The notes under the pieces: model-generated
The model's input: only the letters and a program-made list of their open reading frames with translations
Databases searched by the model: none
Told to the model about the DNA's origin: nothing
Assembly (NCBI RefSeq): GCF_905207245.1
Contig: NZ_CAJLKP010000016.1
Coordinates: 21,069-85,068 of the forward strand
Length of the DNA stretch: 64,000 nt
DNA from: an uncultured Bacteroides sp.
GTDB lineage: Bacteria > Bacteroidota > Bacteroidia > Bacteroidales > Bacteroidaceae
Reading direction: 5' to 3'
Translations under genes and position numbers: made by a program
Shown: one piece after another, positions 1 to 10,100 of the stretch
How the letters are laid out: every line of letters starts with the position of its first letter
Numbering within the stretch: position 1 is the first letter of the stretch

Positions 1-1127
1 GCGCCAACAGCCACAACATCCGGCTTCACACGGCCATCAGCCGTATTACCGATAGAAGAGAAGGGAGCCAGCACAGCCTTCTTATCAACAGCACCCACTG
101 TCAGTACATTGTCAGCATCTCCCGGAGGGGTTATCTTCTTCCAGGAACCCATACCCGAATTTCCGGCACTGCACACCAATACCATTCCCTTATCTGCAAT
201 AAGCGAAGCCTGACGCGACATCAACGCATGATGCCCGTCCAAGTCACGGTATTTATAATTCTTCGATTTATCGTCAAACGCATAGTATCCTAAAGAGGTG
301 TTCAGCACATCCACTCCCACGCTATCAGCAAATTCAACGGCAGCGGCCCAATAGTCCTGTTCTACCAGATGCTCGGAATATTCATCTTCACTGCGGAGCA
401 ACCAGAAGGAAGCTTCGGGAGCCGTACCTGTCATAATACCAGGTTGGTTCATACCCATGCAGGAAAGCACTGACAAGCCATGACTGCTCTCGGCAAAGAT
501 ATCAGCTTGAGGATTCACAAAATCTTTCGTACCGAGAATACGGATATTCTGCATAGCAGTAATCTTATCCACGTTATGGAAGCCGGCATCGATAACCGCA
601 ATCGTCATACCCTGCCCTTTGAATCCGGCTTCGTGGAGCTTATCGCCGTTGCTCAACTGAATTTGAGTAATGGCACGCCCGTAAATACTATCCGGGTGCA
701 TTGTCGGTTGATTGATTACAGAATCCCGTTCCGTCGCCATCGACGGTTTGTCGGCACCGGGAGAAATCCAGACCTTTTCCCTGGAAAGGACAAAAGGCAA
801 TGCTGCGATTCGGTCAATCAGAGTAGTATCGTTGCAAGATACCGTTACGAAATTATTCCATTTCCCGGTCACTACGATAGTAACTCCTTGCTGGCGGATC
901 TCATCAATATATTTACGACAAACCGGAAGGTCGGTAGAGTCAATGGGAAGATTCTGTTTCTTGCGGCGTTCAATTGCTTTTTCAGACAGGAACTTTTCCG
1001 GCCGTTTCAGCGAATACTCTGTGGCAGCCTTGTCTTTCAGGCTGATGCGATACTTCAATGTATCTTGCTGTGCCGATACCCCTGTTGCAAACACGGCAAT
1101 GGCTAAAAGGGAAAACAATTTTCTCAT
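1..1127 (-). CDS. S8 family (subtilisin-like) serine peptidase, C-terminal part cut by window edge
   Basis: Reading from an ATG at 1127 gives a protein with a signal peptide (MRKLFSLLAIAVFATGVSAQ), a prodomain-like region of about 150 residues, and then the start of a subtilase domain. The catalytic Asp lies in AVIDAGF (about residue 180) and the catalytic His in SSHGLSVLS (about 216). An oxyanion-Asn type motif CSAGNSG follows. The catalytic Ser motif (GTS) would lie beyond base 1 and cannot be seen. The frame stays open to the edge, so the gene is incomplete. It starts 16 bases after mnmA on the same strand, so the two are probably co-transcribed. The family is exported; substrate unknown. 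The family call is firm from the Asp and His motifs. Confidence 0.9.
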   Translation of the reverse strand, partial: MRKLFSLLAIAVFATGVSAQQDTLKYRISLKDKAATEYSLKRPEKFLSEKAIERRKKQNLPIDSTDLPVCRKYIDEIRQQGVTIVVTGKWNNFVTVSCNDTTLIDRIAALPFVLSREKVWISPGADKPSMATERDSVINQPTMHPDSIYGRAITQIQLSNGDKLHEAGFKGQGMTIAVIDAGFHNVDKITAMQNIRILGTKDFVNPQADIFAESSHGLSVLSCMGMNQPGIMTGTAPEASFWLLRSEDEYSEHLVEQDYWAAAVEFADSVGVDVLNTSLGYYAFDDKSKNYKYRDLDGHHALMSRQASLIADKGMVLVCSAGNSGMGSWKKITPPGDADNVLTVGAVDKKAVLAPFSSIGNTADGRVKPDVVAVG

Positions 1128-1143
1128 GCTATTATTTAATTAC

Positions 1144-2241
1144 TTATTTATTTTCTAAAATAACCAGCCCGATGCCGCGTTGTGAAGCAATGAAAGAGCC
1201 CCCTACTACTCGCCTTCCAATATAGAATACGGCTGACTGACCGGGTGCTATCGCTGATGCTTCGGACAAGAAATGTACAAACAGCCATCCGTCTTCCAAC
1301 CTTTTCACCGTGCAGGGAATCGGCTTGCTACGATAACGGATACGCACCGCCAAGTCAGGAGCCGAGAAGAATTCCTGTTCATCGATGATGTTATCCTGTT
1401 CGGCCAGCATATATTCGGTCTGTAGTTGTTCGGCATCACCCAGCATCACTGTATTTTTCTGCGGATTTATCTTCAACACATAAGCCGGTTTGCCCAAAGC
1501 TATTTCCAGGCCTTTCCGCTGTCCGATGGTATAATAAGGAAAACCTTTATGTTCGCCCAACTTCACCCCTTCGGAATTGACAAACCATCCGGGACCAATT
1601 TCACGGTCTATTTCAGGAGAATGTTCGCGCAGGAAGTCCCGGTAATCACCCTTGATGAAACATACCTCCATGCTCTCTCCTTCTTCCGCCTTCAACTGAT
1701 AACCTTTCTCGCGCAAATACTCCCGTACTTGCAACTTAGTATAAGTGCCCAGCGGAAAAAGGCAACGTCTCAGCACATCCTGCCTCAGTCGCCAAAGGAA
1801 ATAAGACTGGTCTTTCTTATCGTCATCTCCGGCCACTATATATATATTCCCATTCTTTTCTTCCAGACGGCTATAATGCCCGGTAGAAATAAATGCGCAG
1901 CCAAGCTTATCCGCCCATTCAGTGAGTATGCGGAATTTAAACGTAGGATTACACATCACGCACGGATTAGGTGTCCGCCCCTGACAATATTCATCAATAA
2001 AGTTCTGCACAATTACTTTGCGAAAAGCCTCACGCTCATCAGCCACATGGTGTTCGATGCCCATGCTGTCGGCAAGTTGCCGCGCCTCCACCGGTTCATC
2101 TCCCCACACCCACATGGTTAGTCCGACTATCTCATACCCCTGTTCTTTCAACATCAGACAAGTGGCGGTACTGTCTATACCGCCGCTCATGCCCACTAAT
2201 ACTCGCTTCTCAGGTCTGTTCATTTTAGAATATTCATTCAA
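1144..2241 (-). CDS. mnmA: tRNA-specific 2-thiouridylase MnmA
   Basis: This enzyme activates U34 of Lys, Glu and Gln tRNAs with ATP and inserts sulfur to make 2-thiouridine. The PP-loop motif is VGMSGGIDSTA near the N terminus. The two catalytic cysteines are visible in GRTPNPCVMCN and in SMEVCFIKGD. The length of 365 residues is normal for the family. The first residues (MNEYSK) are not conserved, and the internal ATG starting MNRPEKRVLVG at 2223 is an equally likely start. Bacteroides genomes often carry more than one MnmA paralogue, so this may not be the only copy. It is followed after 16 bases by the S8 peptidase. Confidence 0.93.
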   Translation of the reverse strand: MNEYSKMNRPEKRVLVGMSGGIDSTATCLMLKEQGYEIVGLTMWVWGDEPVEARQLADSMGIEHHVADEREAFRKVIVQNFIDEYCQGRTPNPCVMCNPTFKFRILTEWADKLGCAFISTGHYSRLEEKNGNIYIVAGDDDKKDQSYFLWRLRQDVLRRCLFPLGTYTKLQVREYLREKGYQLKAEEGESMEVCFIKGDYRDFLREHSPEIDREIGPGWFVNSEGVKLGEHKGFPYYTIGQRKGLEIALGKPAYVLKINPQKNTVMLGDAEQLQTEYMLAEQDNIIDEQEFFSAPDLAVRIRYRSKPIPCTVKRLEDGWLFVHFLSEASAIAPGQSAVFYIGRRVVGGSFIASQRGIGLVILENK

Positions 2242-2320
2242 TTAGCTTACAAAAATAAATGATTTCGGGGAGAAGAAATAGAAAAGACATACCTTTTTCA
2301 CATGACTTCACATCATTCTC

Positions 2321-2350
2321 TTTGTTTCTCCCTATCATTCCTTATCTTTG
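2321..2350 (+). promoter_or_regulatory. Bacteroides-type promoter for the HU-like gene
   Basis: TTTG at 2321-2324 and TATCTTTG at 2343-2350 fit the -33 and -7 elements of Bacteroides promoters (TTTG and TAnnTTTG), with an 18-base spacer. Transcription would begin near 2357, just before the palindrome array, so the array would lie in the leader RNA. The call rests on consensus match only. Confidence 0.55.
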
Positions 2351-2352
2351 CA

Positions 2353-2447
2353 GTTACTAAAAACTTACGAGTTGTACAACTGGAGCAGCCTAAGTTGTAC
2401 GACTGGAGCTGTACGAGTTGTACAACTCGTAAGTTCCCCGTAGTAAC
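2353..2447. repeat. Three palindromes at 23-base period inside a larger inverted repeat
   Basis: The 12-base palindrome AGTTGTACrACT occurs at 2370-2381, 2393-2404 and 2416-2427, spaced exactly 23 bases apart. The middle copy has one change (G for A). The outer copies extend into a perfect 20-base inverted repeat (2362-2381 against 2416-2435), and the flanking GTTACTA (2353-2359) pairs with TAGTAAC (2441-2447). Bases 2412-2431 are also a perfect palindrome on their own. The block sits between the predicted promoter and the start of the HU-like gene at 2492. It could be a protein-binding array or an RNA hairpin in the leader. Confidence 0.85.
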
Positions 2448-2491
2448 CAAAAACAAGAATAGTAGTAAGTTCACAACTTAATAGTAGTAAT

Positions 2492-2965
2492 ATGTCAATT
2501 CCATACTTAGTAAGACAAAAAACAAACTTGCTGAATAAAGCAAAAAGCGGACTATGGTACGCCGTCATCCGTAAATTCCAACGCCGTGGCGGAGTAAATG
2601 AAAAAGAACTGGGAGAACTGGTGGCCATGCGCGGAGGTTTTAACCGCGGAGTGGTAGAGGGAGTGCTGACCGCCGTCAGCGAAGTAATAGAAACGGAACT
2701 CAGCAAAGGACAATCAGTCACCATACGGGGATTCGGTACCTTTCAGACTGCCTTGACCAGCAAGGGATTCGAGCATCCGGGCCAGGTTACTCCCGGAGAA
2801 GTCAGCGTATCTAAAGTCTATTTCATGGCAGACCGCAATCTGCTCAGACGTCTCAAGAAGGTAGCCTGCTATCGCATACCCTTAAGCTATTACCTCCCCA
2901 AAGAACTACTGACACCTGAAATTCTGGAAGAAGAAAAAGGATTGAAAGAGGAAGGGCAAATATAA
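2492..2965 (+). CDS. HU-family (HU-HIG type) DNA-binding protein
   Basis: The 157-residue protein resembles the HU-like proteins common in Bacteroidales: an N-terminal segment followed by an HU fold. In it, RGGVNEKELGELVAMRGGFNRGVVEGVL is the helical dimerisation part (about residues 32-60) and GQSVTIRGFGTFQTAL the start of the beta arms (about 75-90). Its C-terminal tail (about 125-157) is charged and not part of classic HU. The role is presumably DNA bending or local regulation; no target is shown by the sequence. The gene stands alone, with a promoter-like site and a palindrome array directly upstream that it might itself bind (inference). Confidence 0.8.
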   Translation: MSIPYLVRQKTNLLNKAKSGLWYAVIRKFQRRGGVNEKELGELVAMRGGFNRGVVEGVLTAVSEVIETELSKGQSVTIRGFGTFQTALTSKGFEHPGQVTPGEVSVSKVYFMADRNLLRRLKKVACYRIPLSYYLPKELLTPEILEEEKGLKEEGQI

Positions 2966-3127
2966 CAGAATTCCCCCCGCAAGCGCATCACAAGTCTGGG
3001 GAGTACTTGAATGACCGGGAATTACGATTAATACAAAAAAAATGCGCCATTTATTAAGTACAAATATCAGTTGGAGGGCCTGCAAACTCTCCTACGCATC
3101 CTCAAACAGGAAAGCTTCGCACAGATT

Positions 3128-3174
3128 ACGCGGAATTTCACGGAATAAGCAAAAAAATCCGTGAAATTCCGCGT
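3128..3174. repeat. Perfect 17-base inverted repeat in a gene-free spacer
   Basis: The arm ACGCGGAATTTCACGGA (3128-3144) has its exact inverse at 3158-3174, with a 13-base A-rich loop. It lies in the 325-base spacer 2966-3290 between the 3' ends of the HU-like gene and the xylanase gene, which converge. Nothing else was seen in this spacer. It probably works as a structure at the ends of both transcripts. The arms resemble those at 15998 and 20278. Confidence 0.85.
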
Positions 3175-3290
3175 CTGAGTATCAACGCCCCGGCTGTTTT
3201 CCAGCCGCCTGCCGGAACTGTTTTTTATCACGGTGGATAAAAGACAAGGGATGAACAACGCGGCGAAAACAGTTTCAGTGGGTTTATTCT

Positions 3291-5468
3291 TTATTTGAAA
3301 AGTAACTGTGCCATGTGATACAAACTTCTACGCCAAGTCAGGAATTCATGCGCTGTATCGGGAGAAACGAACGACGTAGCCTTGAAACCAGCAGCCTTAA
3401 GGTCGTTCACAGCCTTAGTCACACCGTCCGGATTCTCCTTACTTCCACAACTGATGAAGATGGATTCCACCTGCTTTTTATCCTTGATGTCGTCCGGTGC
3501 ATAAGTACCACCGCTCAACAGCCCGTAATAATTGAATACTTCCGGACGGCGCAAAGTAATCAGCTTCGTCTCAAAACCACCCATAGAAAGTCCTGCCATT
3601 GCACGGTGCTTCTTGTCGGCCTGTGTACGGAAGTTACTATCAATATAAGGGATTAGTTCGTCCACCAGCACTGTTTCAAACTCCTTAGCCGTGAACTCTT
3701 TGATGTGTCCAAATTTCACCTCATTCGTCATGCCATACGTCATTACAATGATGAACGGTTCAATCTTGCCTTCAGCGATCAGGTTGTCCATAATCAGATT
3801 CGCATGTCCCTGATTGGACCATGCCGTTTCATCTTCTCCCCATCCGTGCTGTAAATAGAGAACCGGATACTTCTTTTTATCCTTGCCATAAGTGGGTGGT
3901 GTATAAACAAATGCACGACGGTGAGTATCCGTACTCTTGGAATAGAAATAAACCTGCTGAACATTGCCGTGAGGCACTTGTTTCATGGCATAGAAATCTT
4001 CGTCATGAGCCGGAATTTCAATGCCGCTTTCCCATCGGCAAGAACCGTAATAATTCTTGGCACCCGGGTCATTAAACACACCACCGTCGATAGTGAGGTG
4101 GTAATAATGGAATCCCTCGTCCATAGGGCCATCTGTAGTACCCACCCATACACCTTCTTTATCCTTGCGGAGAACTGTACCGCCACGACCGCCCAGTCCA
4201 AGGCTGACAATGACTGATTTGGCATCAGGAGCAACTACACGGAAGCGGGCATATCCTTGCGAATTAACCATAGGATACTGCTGTCCAGGCTGATTAAGCA
4301 CAGAAGGACGGAAATCTTCTTTCACCACAGCATTATCGCGCGCCGGATCAAAATCCTTAATGATATTATAGACACGTTTCGGCTTATAATTTTCATCATA
4401 AGGCAACGGATAGTTGCGTGCGCCGAGCCATGAGTCGCGGTCGGAAAGATTCCAGAAAGTAACATTGTCTACCACATCCTTATGCTTGCGAAGCACTTTA
4501 AACAGGCGAGCATACTGATCTTCCTGAAGCGTTTTCACTACCTGACTGATGTTGCCGCCATCACGGCTGAAGTTGAGGTGTCCTCCCATTTCCTGATTGG
4601 CACGGATGTCCAACTCAGTAATATGGATATGTTTCACTATCGTAGAGTATTTTGTCAAGGCAGCATCTACATCTTCCATGCTCGGACCGTAGACATTGTA
4701 ATGCCCCTGCATACCGATACCATCAATGGGCACACCTTCTTCCTTCATGGATTTCACCATATTATAGATGCGGTCACGCTTTCCGGGATCGGCAGCATTA
4801 TAGTCATTGTAGAAAAGGAGTACATCAGGGTCGGCCTCACGGGCATAAATAAAGGCTTTCTTAATAAACTCGTCACCGGCAATCTGATAAAGGGGGGAAT
4901 TGCGGTATGGACTTGGTTGCTCTCCCATGCCCCGCCGGCCCCCCTGCCAGCCACCATCGGAGATAGCTTCGTTCACCACGTCCCACGCATATATCACGTC
5001 TTTATAACGTTCCACGATAGCTGTAATGTGATGTTTCATATTCTGGAACAATTTCTCTTTCGACACAAGATTGCCTTTTTCATCCTTATACATCCATTCT
5101 CCTATCTGGGCATGCCACATCAAGCAGTGCCCGCGAAGTTTGATTCCGTTGCTACGGCAAAAGTTGGCAATCTTGTCAGCATTCTCCCAGTTGAACTGTC
5201 CGTAGGCAGGCTCAGTGGGTTGCGGCTTCATATCGTTTTCTGCCGTAATACTGTTGAAGTCTTTTTTGATGATGGCAATCTGTTCGGGATTTGCGATATT
5301 ACGCATATTAACAGCCACGCCAATAGAGAAGTAATCTTTATAAGCATCCTTCAGTCCCGTTTCGTCACTTTGTGCGAACCCGGTATTTGCGCCCATGGCA
5401 AACGCCAATGCACAAAGGGAAAATTTGAATAAATGTTTCATCTGATAATTATTTAAAAGGTTTTTCAT
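3291..5468 (-). CDS. Bifunctional GH10 endo-xylanase / CE1 feruloyl esterase
   Basis: The 725-residue exported protein has a signal peptide (best start MKHLFKFSLC at 5441) and a GH10 domain (about 36-375). The acid/base Glu is in WDVVNEA (about 167) and the nucleophile Glu in HITELDIR (about 285). A small beta-sandwich module follows (about 400-490, FRVVAPDAKSVIV), then a CE1 esterase (about 500-725) with nucleophile elbow GLSMGG (Ser about 628) and the His in DTAHEF (about 707). The family pattern predicts cleavage of the xylan backbone and release of ferulate from arabinoxylan by one polypeptide. The order matches the Xyn10D-Fae1A type known from Prevotella. No SusC/SusD or other xylan gene is adjacent; the divergent neighbour is a porin. 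Confidence 0.93.
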   Translation of the reverse strand: MKNLLNNYQMKHLFKFSLCALAFAMGANTGFAQSDETGLKDAYKDYFSIGVAVNMRNIANPEQIAIIKKDFNSITAENDMKPQPTEPAYGQFNWENADKIANFCRSNGIKLRGHCLMWHAQIGEWMYKDEKGNLVSKEKLFQNMKHHITAIVERYKDVIYAWDVVNEAISDGGWQGGRRGMGEQPSPYRNSPLYQIAGDEFIKKAFIYAREADPDVLLFYNDYNAADPGKRDRIYNMVKSMKEEGVPIDGIGMQGHYNVYGPSMEDVDAALTKYSTIVKHIHITELDIRANQEMGGHLNFSRDGGNISQVVKTLQEDQYARLFKVLRKHKDVVDNVTFWNLSDRDSWLGARNYPLPYDENYKPKRVYNIIKDFDPARDNAVVKEDFRPSVLNQPGQQYPMVNSQGYARFRVVAPDAKSVIVSLGLGGRGGTVLRKDKEGVWVGTTDGPMDEGFHYYHLTIDGGVFNDPGAKNYYGSCRWESGIEIPAHDEDFYAMKQVPHGNVQQVYFYSKSTDTHRRAFVYTPPTYGKDKKKYPVLYLQHGWGEDETAWSNQGHANLIMDNLIAEGKIEPFIIVMTYGMTNEVKFGHIKEFTAKEFETVLVDELIPYIDSNFRTQADKKHRAMAGLSMGGFETKLITLRRPEVFNYYGLLSGGTYAPDDIKDKKQVESIFISCGSKENPDGVTKAVNDLKAAGFKATSFVSPDTAHEFLTWRRSLYHMAQLLFK

Positions 5469-5763
5469 TGTATATCCGTTTACTATGATATCGTATATTC
5501 ATTACTTAATGTTTGCTATTGGAAACGGTTGCAAAAGAATGCTTTTTTTAGAGAGAATCCCCATATCTGTGTTACAAGTTTTTTCACTTATGTTACCTCA
5601 TTTAATAAAAAGTGAAGGAAAACGTCTTTTTATGGTTGATGCCACCATTAAAATGAAAAAGGGAAAAGATAATTGTAACCAAAACGAAACACGCATGACA
5701 TAAAAGCATAACACATATGTCTGAACTTTGCCGCCATAAATTAATCGACTACAACTAAGAATT

Positions 5764-6819
5764 ATGAAGAAAAGCGCATTGATATTGCTCATCATTTTGT
5801 TGCCACTGGCAGTGAAAGCCCAAACTCCATACCGCAACGAAGACGGAAAGAAGATTGATAAAGAAGAGCTGGAAACAAAAGATTATCTTCCGGAAATACA
5901 TGGTACTATCCGCACCAAGTTCGAATATCAGACAGAAATGGCTGCCAGCCGTTTCGAAGTGCGCAATGCGCGTATTAGTATTACCGGTAACGTATTACCG
6001 ATAGTAGCTTATAAAGCAGAAATCGACCTTTCCGATGAAGGACAAATCAAGATGCTGGATGCCTACGCCCGCCTCTTCCCGGTAAAAGACCTGACAGTAA
6101 CCGCAGGACAAATGCGCGTGCCGTTCACCATTGACGCCCACCGTTCTCCGCACCAGCAATATTTTGCCAACCGTTCATTCATTGCGAAACAAGTCGGTAA
6201 TGTACGTGACGTTGGCGTTACATTGGGATATAAACTCGGAACTGAAATACCTGTTACATTAGAGGGCGGGCTTTATAATGGTTCGGGACTGACCAACCAG
6301 AAGGAGTGGCACAAAGAAGTGAATTACTCCGCCAAAGCGCAATTCCTGTTTGCCCAAAAACTGAATCTGGCTTTAAGCATACAGAGCATCCAGCCGCAGG
6401 ATGTACGGATTAACTCTTATGACATCGGAGCTTTCTACGAATCCGGCCGTTTCCATATTGAAGGGGAATACCTGTACAAAACGTATGCTGACAATGCTTA
6501 CGACAATGTGCATGCCGTGAACAGCTTCATCAACTACGATTTACCTCTACGAAAGGTTTTCAACAAAATGTCTTTCCTGGTACGCTATGATATGATGACC
6601 AGCCAAAGCGACGGCAAAGCTGTCGATGAGGAAACAGGCGCTTTAGTCACTACTGACTATAAACGGCACCGCGTGACGGGTGGTGTCACTTTCAGCCTCA
6701 GCAAAGCATTCCGTACGGACCTTCGCCTGAACTTTGAAAAATACTTTTATGCCAAAAACAGCATTGCCAAAGAATCAGAGCAGGATAAGATTGTATTAGA
6801 ACTGATGGTTCGGTTCTAA
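5764..6819 (+). CDS. Outer-membrane porin, phosphate-selective O/P family
   Basis: The 351-residue protein begins with a signal peptide (MKKSALILLIILLPLAVKAQ) and shows alternating beta strands with a terminal aromatic residue (ELMVRF), as in outer-membrane barrels. The segment GQMRVPFTIDAHRSP and the first strands (YLPEIHGTIRTKFEY) are typical of the porin O/P family (PF07396), whose first members are polyphosphate or phosphate channels. In Bacteroides the substrate is not established. The gene is alone and divergent from the xylanase gene across a 295-base AT-rich spacer, in which no convincing promoter pair was found. Confidence 0.82.
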   Translation: MKKSALILLIILLPLAVKAQTPYRNEDGKKIDKEELETKDYLPEIHGTIRTKFEYQTEMAASRFEVRNARISITGNVLPIVAYKAEIDLSDEGQIKMLDAYARLFPVKDLTVTAGQMRVPFTIDAHRSPHQQYFANRSFIAKQVGNVRDVGVTLGYKLGTEIPVTLEGGLYNGSGLTNQKEWHKEVNYSAKAQFLFAQKLNLALSIQSIQPQDVRINSYDIGAFYESGRFHIEGEYLYKTYADNAYDNVHAVNSFINYDLPLRKVFNKMSFLVRYDMMTSQSDGKAVDEETGALVTTDYKRHRVTGGVTFSLSKAFRTDLRLNFEKYFYAKNSIAKESEQDKIVLELMVRF

Positions 6820-6841
6820 TGCACGCAAATCTTTCAGACAA

Positions 6842-7090
6842 TCAGCTCCGCTCAGGCCGATACAGGATACCGAATATATTAATCAAATACCCTGTCAAGC
6901 ACACGATGGGAGCTACCTTTATACGCAATCCGCTGAATATATCAGGGTTGTAGGCGGCGGAGGTACTCCCCTCGCCGCTCATGAACAGATATCCCACTAT
7001 GATTATGACCGAACCAATTAGCAGAATCACATAATTTCTCCTGCCAAATACCGTTTCTGTCTCGTTCTGCTTCATTATTTTTGATCCCAT
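6842..7090 (-). CDS. DUF3098 small membrane protein
   Basis: A protein of 82 residues (77 if it starts at MKQNETE, 7075) with two hydrophobic segments, NYVILLIGSVIIIVGYLFMSG and IKVAPIVCLTGYLINIFGIL. The Phe-Ser-Gly-Leu-Arg-Ile-Lys-Val-Ala-Pro motif between them is the hallmark of DUF3098. The family is widespread in Bacteroidetes and often sits near ftsX and uppP; here it directly follows the DUF2723 gene by 14 bases. Function unknown. Confidence 0.75.
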   Translation of the reverse strand: MGSKIMKQNETETVFGRRNYVILLIGSVIIIVGYLFMSGEGSTSAAYNPDIFSGLRIKVAPIVCLTGYLINIFGILYRPERS

Positions 7091-7104
7091 ATTCTTCTTT
7101 AATT

Positions 7105-10100
7105 TTAGTTCTTGTAACCCATGTTTGGAGCAAATAGTGCATATTTATCTTCAAACCATCTGTTGCTCTCTTTATATCTCTCTTCATCGACCTGCTTCAG
7201 GAGTTCATTACATTGGTTCCATTGCCAGAATTTATAGATACAATCATTGCGGACCATTTCCATACGGTTCCCCTTTAATGAAAAAGCCCAGTTGATATAA
7301 TCTTCCGCTTCGGCTATCAAATGCTCTGTCAGGGTTATCGCTTTCATCTTTTCGCCCAATGCGGCATAGGCTGTTGCTATGCTATAAGAACCGCTTTCAT
7401 ACGTTTCGGGAACATTATATCCCGGAACAGCCTGTTCCGCATAAGCAAGTACTTTCTTTGCACGCGCAGGGTCTCCTTGTATTATCAGTTCTTTAGCCAG
7501 TTGCGCGAAAAGCCTGCGATGATACCAACACGTACGCAGGGTTGTTTCATCCAGATAGAGCCCCGGAGTATTCAGCCCGCCATATTTATATCTGTTCATT
7601 ACATTGTCATAAAGCCTTTCCACATCTACTGCATAAGGCCTGTTTTCGTCGGCATCCCCCCACTTCTTATAGTCAAAAGGTGTAAAGCGGAATGCTAATC
7701 CTTCCTGCACAAAGTAATTGTCAAACTTCAGTTTACTGACACTCCCTACGGAGATTGCAAGGTAAAGCGGACGTTCCCAATTACAGTTAGCCAGTATCTC
7801 CAGCATCAGTAAATCTACTTTGTTCAGCATACGTATATCTTTTAAAGGAATATAAAGTTTGTCCGGTATCGCATCTTTCAGTTCTTCCCCTTTCAAATGT
7901 CGGATTGCTTCAGGAAGCATGATTCCCGAACGGAGCAGCGCGTCCTTATCAATGTGGATATTTATCGTATCCGTAGGAATCACATTAAATTCCTGTCTCT
8001 CTGAGAATATCCAATATTTCAAGATATTTTTTACTTCAAACGGGTCTTCTCCAAAGCTGTCGCGTGCTTCCTCTGGATGTTTCCGGTACAATTCCTCTAT
8101 TTGCTTTTTCAGTTCCGGGCGTACGGGCACATATTCGTTTTTACCTTCCTGATACTGATTCTTATTCCAACTTATAGGTAGTCCGGGAGCATCGTACAAC
8201 GGACATTGCTGTTGATAAATATACCAATCGGTCTGTGCGTAGCTTAGGTTGCAAACACGTGTATCCCTGCGCACTTCCTCCGTATCCTGATTATACCACA
8301 ATGGGAAAGTATCATTATCCCCGTTACAAAAGATAATCGGATTTCCCGTATCGGGAAGACTCATCAGATAGTTAGCCCCAAAGTCGCGACAAGTGAAACG
8401 GGCGCTCCGGTCATGGTCATCCCACGTCTGAGTGGCCATTTGCACCGGAATCAATAAACAGATTGTCATTAATACACCGACTTGCACCGTAGAAGTCGTT
8501 TTCCGGCGAAGCGCATCACACAATCCGGCAGCCCCTATCCCTATCCAGATAGCAAAAGCATAGAACGAACCGGCGTATGCATAGTCCCGTTCGCGCGGCT
8601 GACCAGGTGTTTGATTCAGATAAAGCACAATAGCCAGCCCTGTCATAAAGAAAAGGAAAAACAGTACACTGAACTGCTGTTTGCCTTTCTTGCTGCGATT
8701 CCATTGCCAATAGATGCCGAACAGTCCTAATAATAGCGGCAATCCGTAAAACACATTGTGCCCTTTGTTCTGGCGCAGGGATTCCGGCAACAAGCTCTGG
8801 TCTCCCAATCTTAAATTATCCAACCAGGAAATTCCTGTTATCCAGTTCCCATGTTCCGGTTCGCCACTTCCTTGCACATCATTCTGCCGTCCTACAAAGT
8901 TCCACAAGAAATAGCGCCAATACATATAATTGAGTTGATAGGTAATGAAATAAGTCAGGTTTTCTTTTTGTGTGGGAGCGGCCTCGTTTCCTCCTGTCCA
9001 ATTTTTGTAAGAAGAGGCCATGCGCTCACTCCACATCCGGGGAAACAACATATTCTGAGTATAGCACACCTCTTCTTTATGCCGGATTATTTTATATTTG
9101 CCTTCTTCTTTATCCGGGCGATATACAGCACTCCCCTTTGTGGTTTTTACTCTGTAATAATCACCCTCGGGCACATATTCCGGCTCGGAAGCGTAGGTTT
9201 TTCCATAAAGCAGAGGAGCACTTTCATACTGCTCCCGGTTCAGATAACTTTTGAGCGTAAAAATATTGTCCGGCGCATTCTCATTAAGCGGAGTATTGGC
9301 GTTGGCACGAATCAGTATCACCGCATAAGTGGTATAGCCTACGGTGAGCATAAGCAAGCACCATAAAGAAGTATGCAACACACGTTTTCGGAAACGATAA
9401 ATGGCTCCGGCCAGTACGAAAAATGTTAAAGCTAAAAAGCTTATCAGCCCTGTGTGGAAAGGAAGCCCGAATACATTGACAAAAAGCAGCTCGAACCAGC
9501 CTCCCATATCAGCCATGCCCGGAATATAAACAAAAAGAATAAATAGAATGAGAAGACCTGATATGGCAATTGCCGCAGCTACTCCTTTAAGCGATATCGT
9601 CCGATATTTCTGATAATAGAAAACCAACACAATGGCCGGGATACAGAGCAAATTAAGCAAATGCACTCCGATTGACAGCCCGATGATATAAGCTATCAGG
9701 ATAAGCCAACGGTCACCATATATCGAATCCGATTCATCTTGCCAGCGAAGAATCATCCAAAATACCAGTGCCGTAAGGAAAGAAGAAAAGGCATAGACTT
9801 CACCTTCTACCGCACTGAACCAGAATGTGTCACTGAATGTATACGCCAAGGCTCCAACAAATCCTGAACCCCAAATGATGATAACATCCGCCGTTGATAA
9901 ATTCTGCCCATCATTTATTATCAGGTACCTTACTAACCGGGTGATACTCCAGAAAAGAAATAAGATACAACCGGCACTCAGCAACGCATTCAGAAAATTA
10001 ACCATCCAGGACACTTGTGACGGGTCGGAAGCAAACTGGGTAAACAAGTTTCCAACAAGCATATAGAAAGGTGCACCCGGCGGATGCCCCACTTGTAACT

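Noticed and set aside
480..1106. Plus-strand open frame of 208 codons
   Set aside because: It is antisense to the S8 peptidase, whose Asp and His motifs are clear; no family match in this frame.
2365..2724. Minus-strand open frame of 119 codons over the palindrome array
   Set aside because: It overlaps the HU-like gene on the other strand, and its end is low-complexity sequence from the repeats.
4482..5432. Plus-strand open frame of 316 codons
   Set aside because: It is antisense to the xylanase gene, which has intact catalytic residues.
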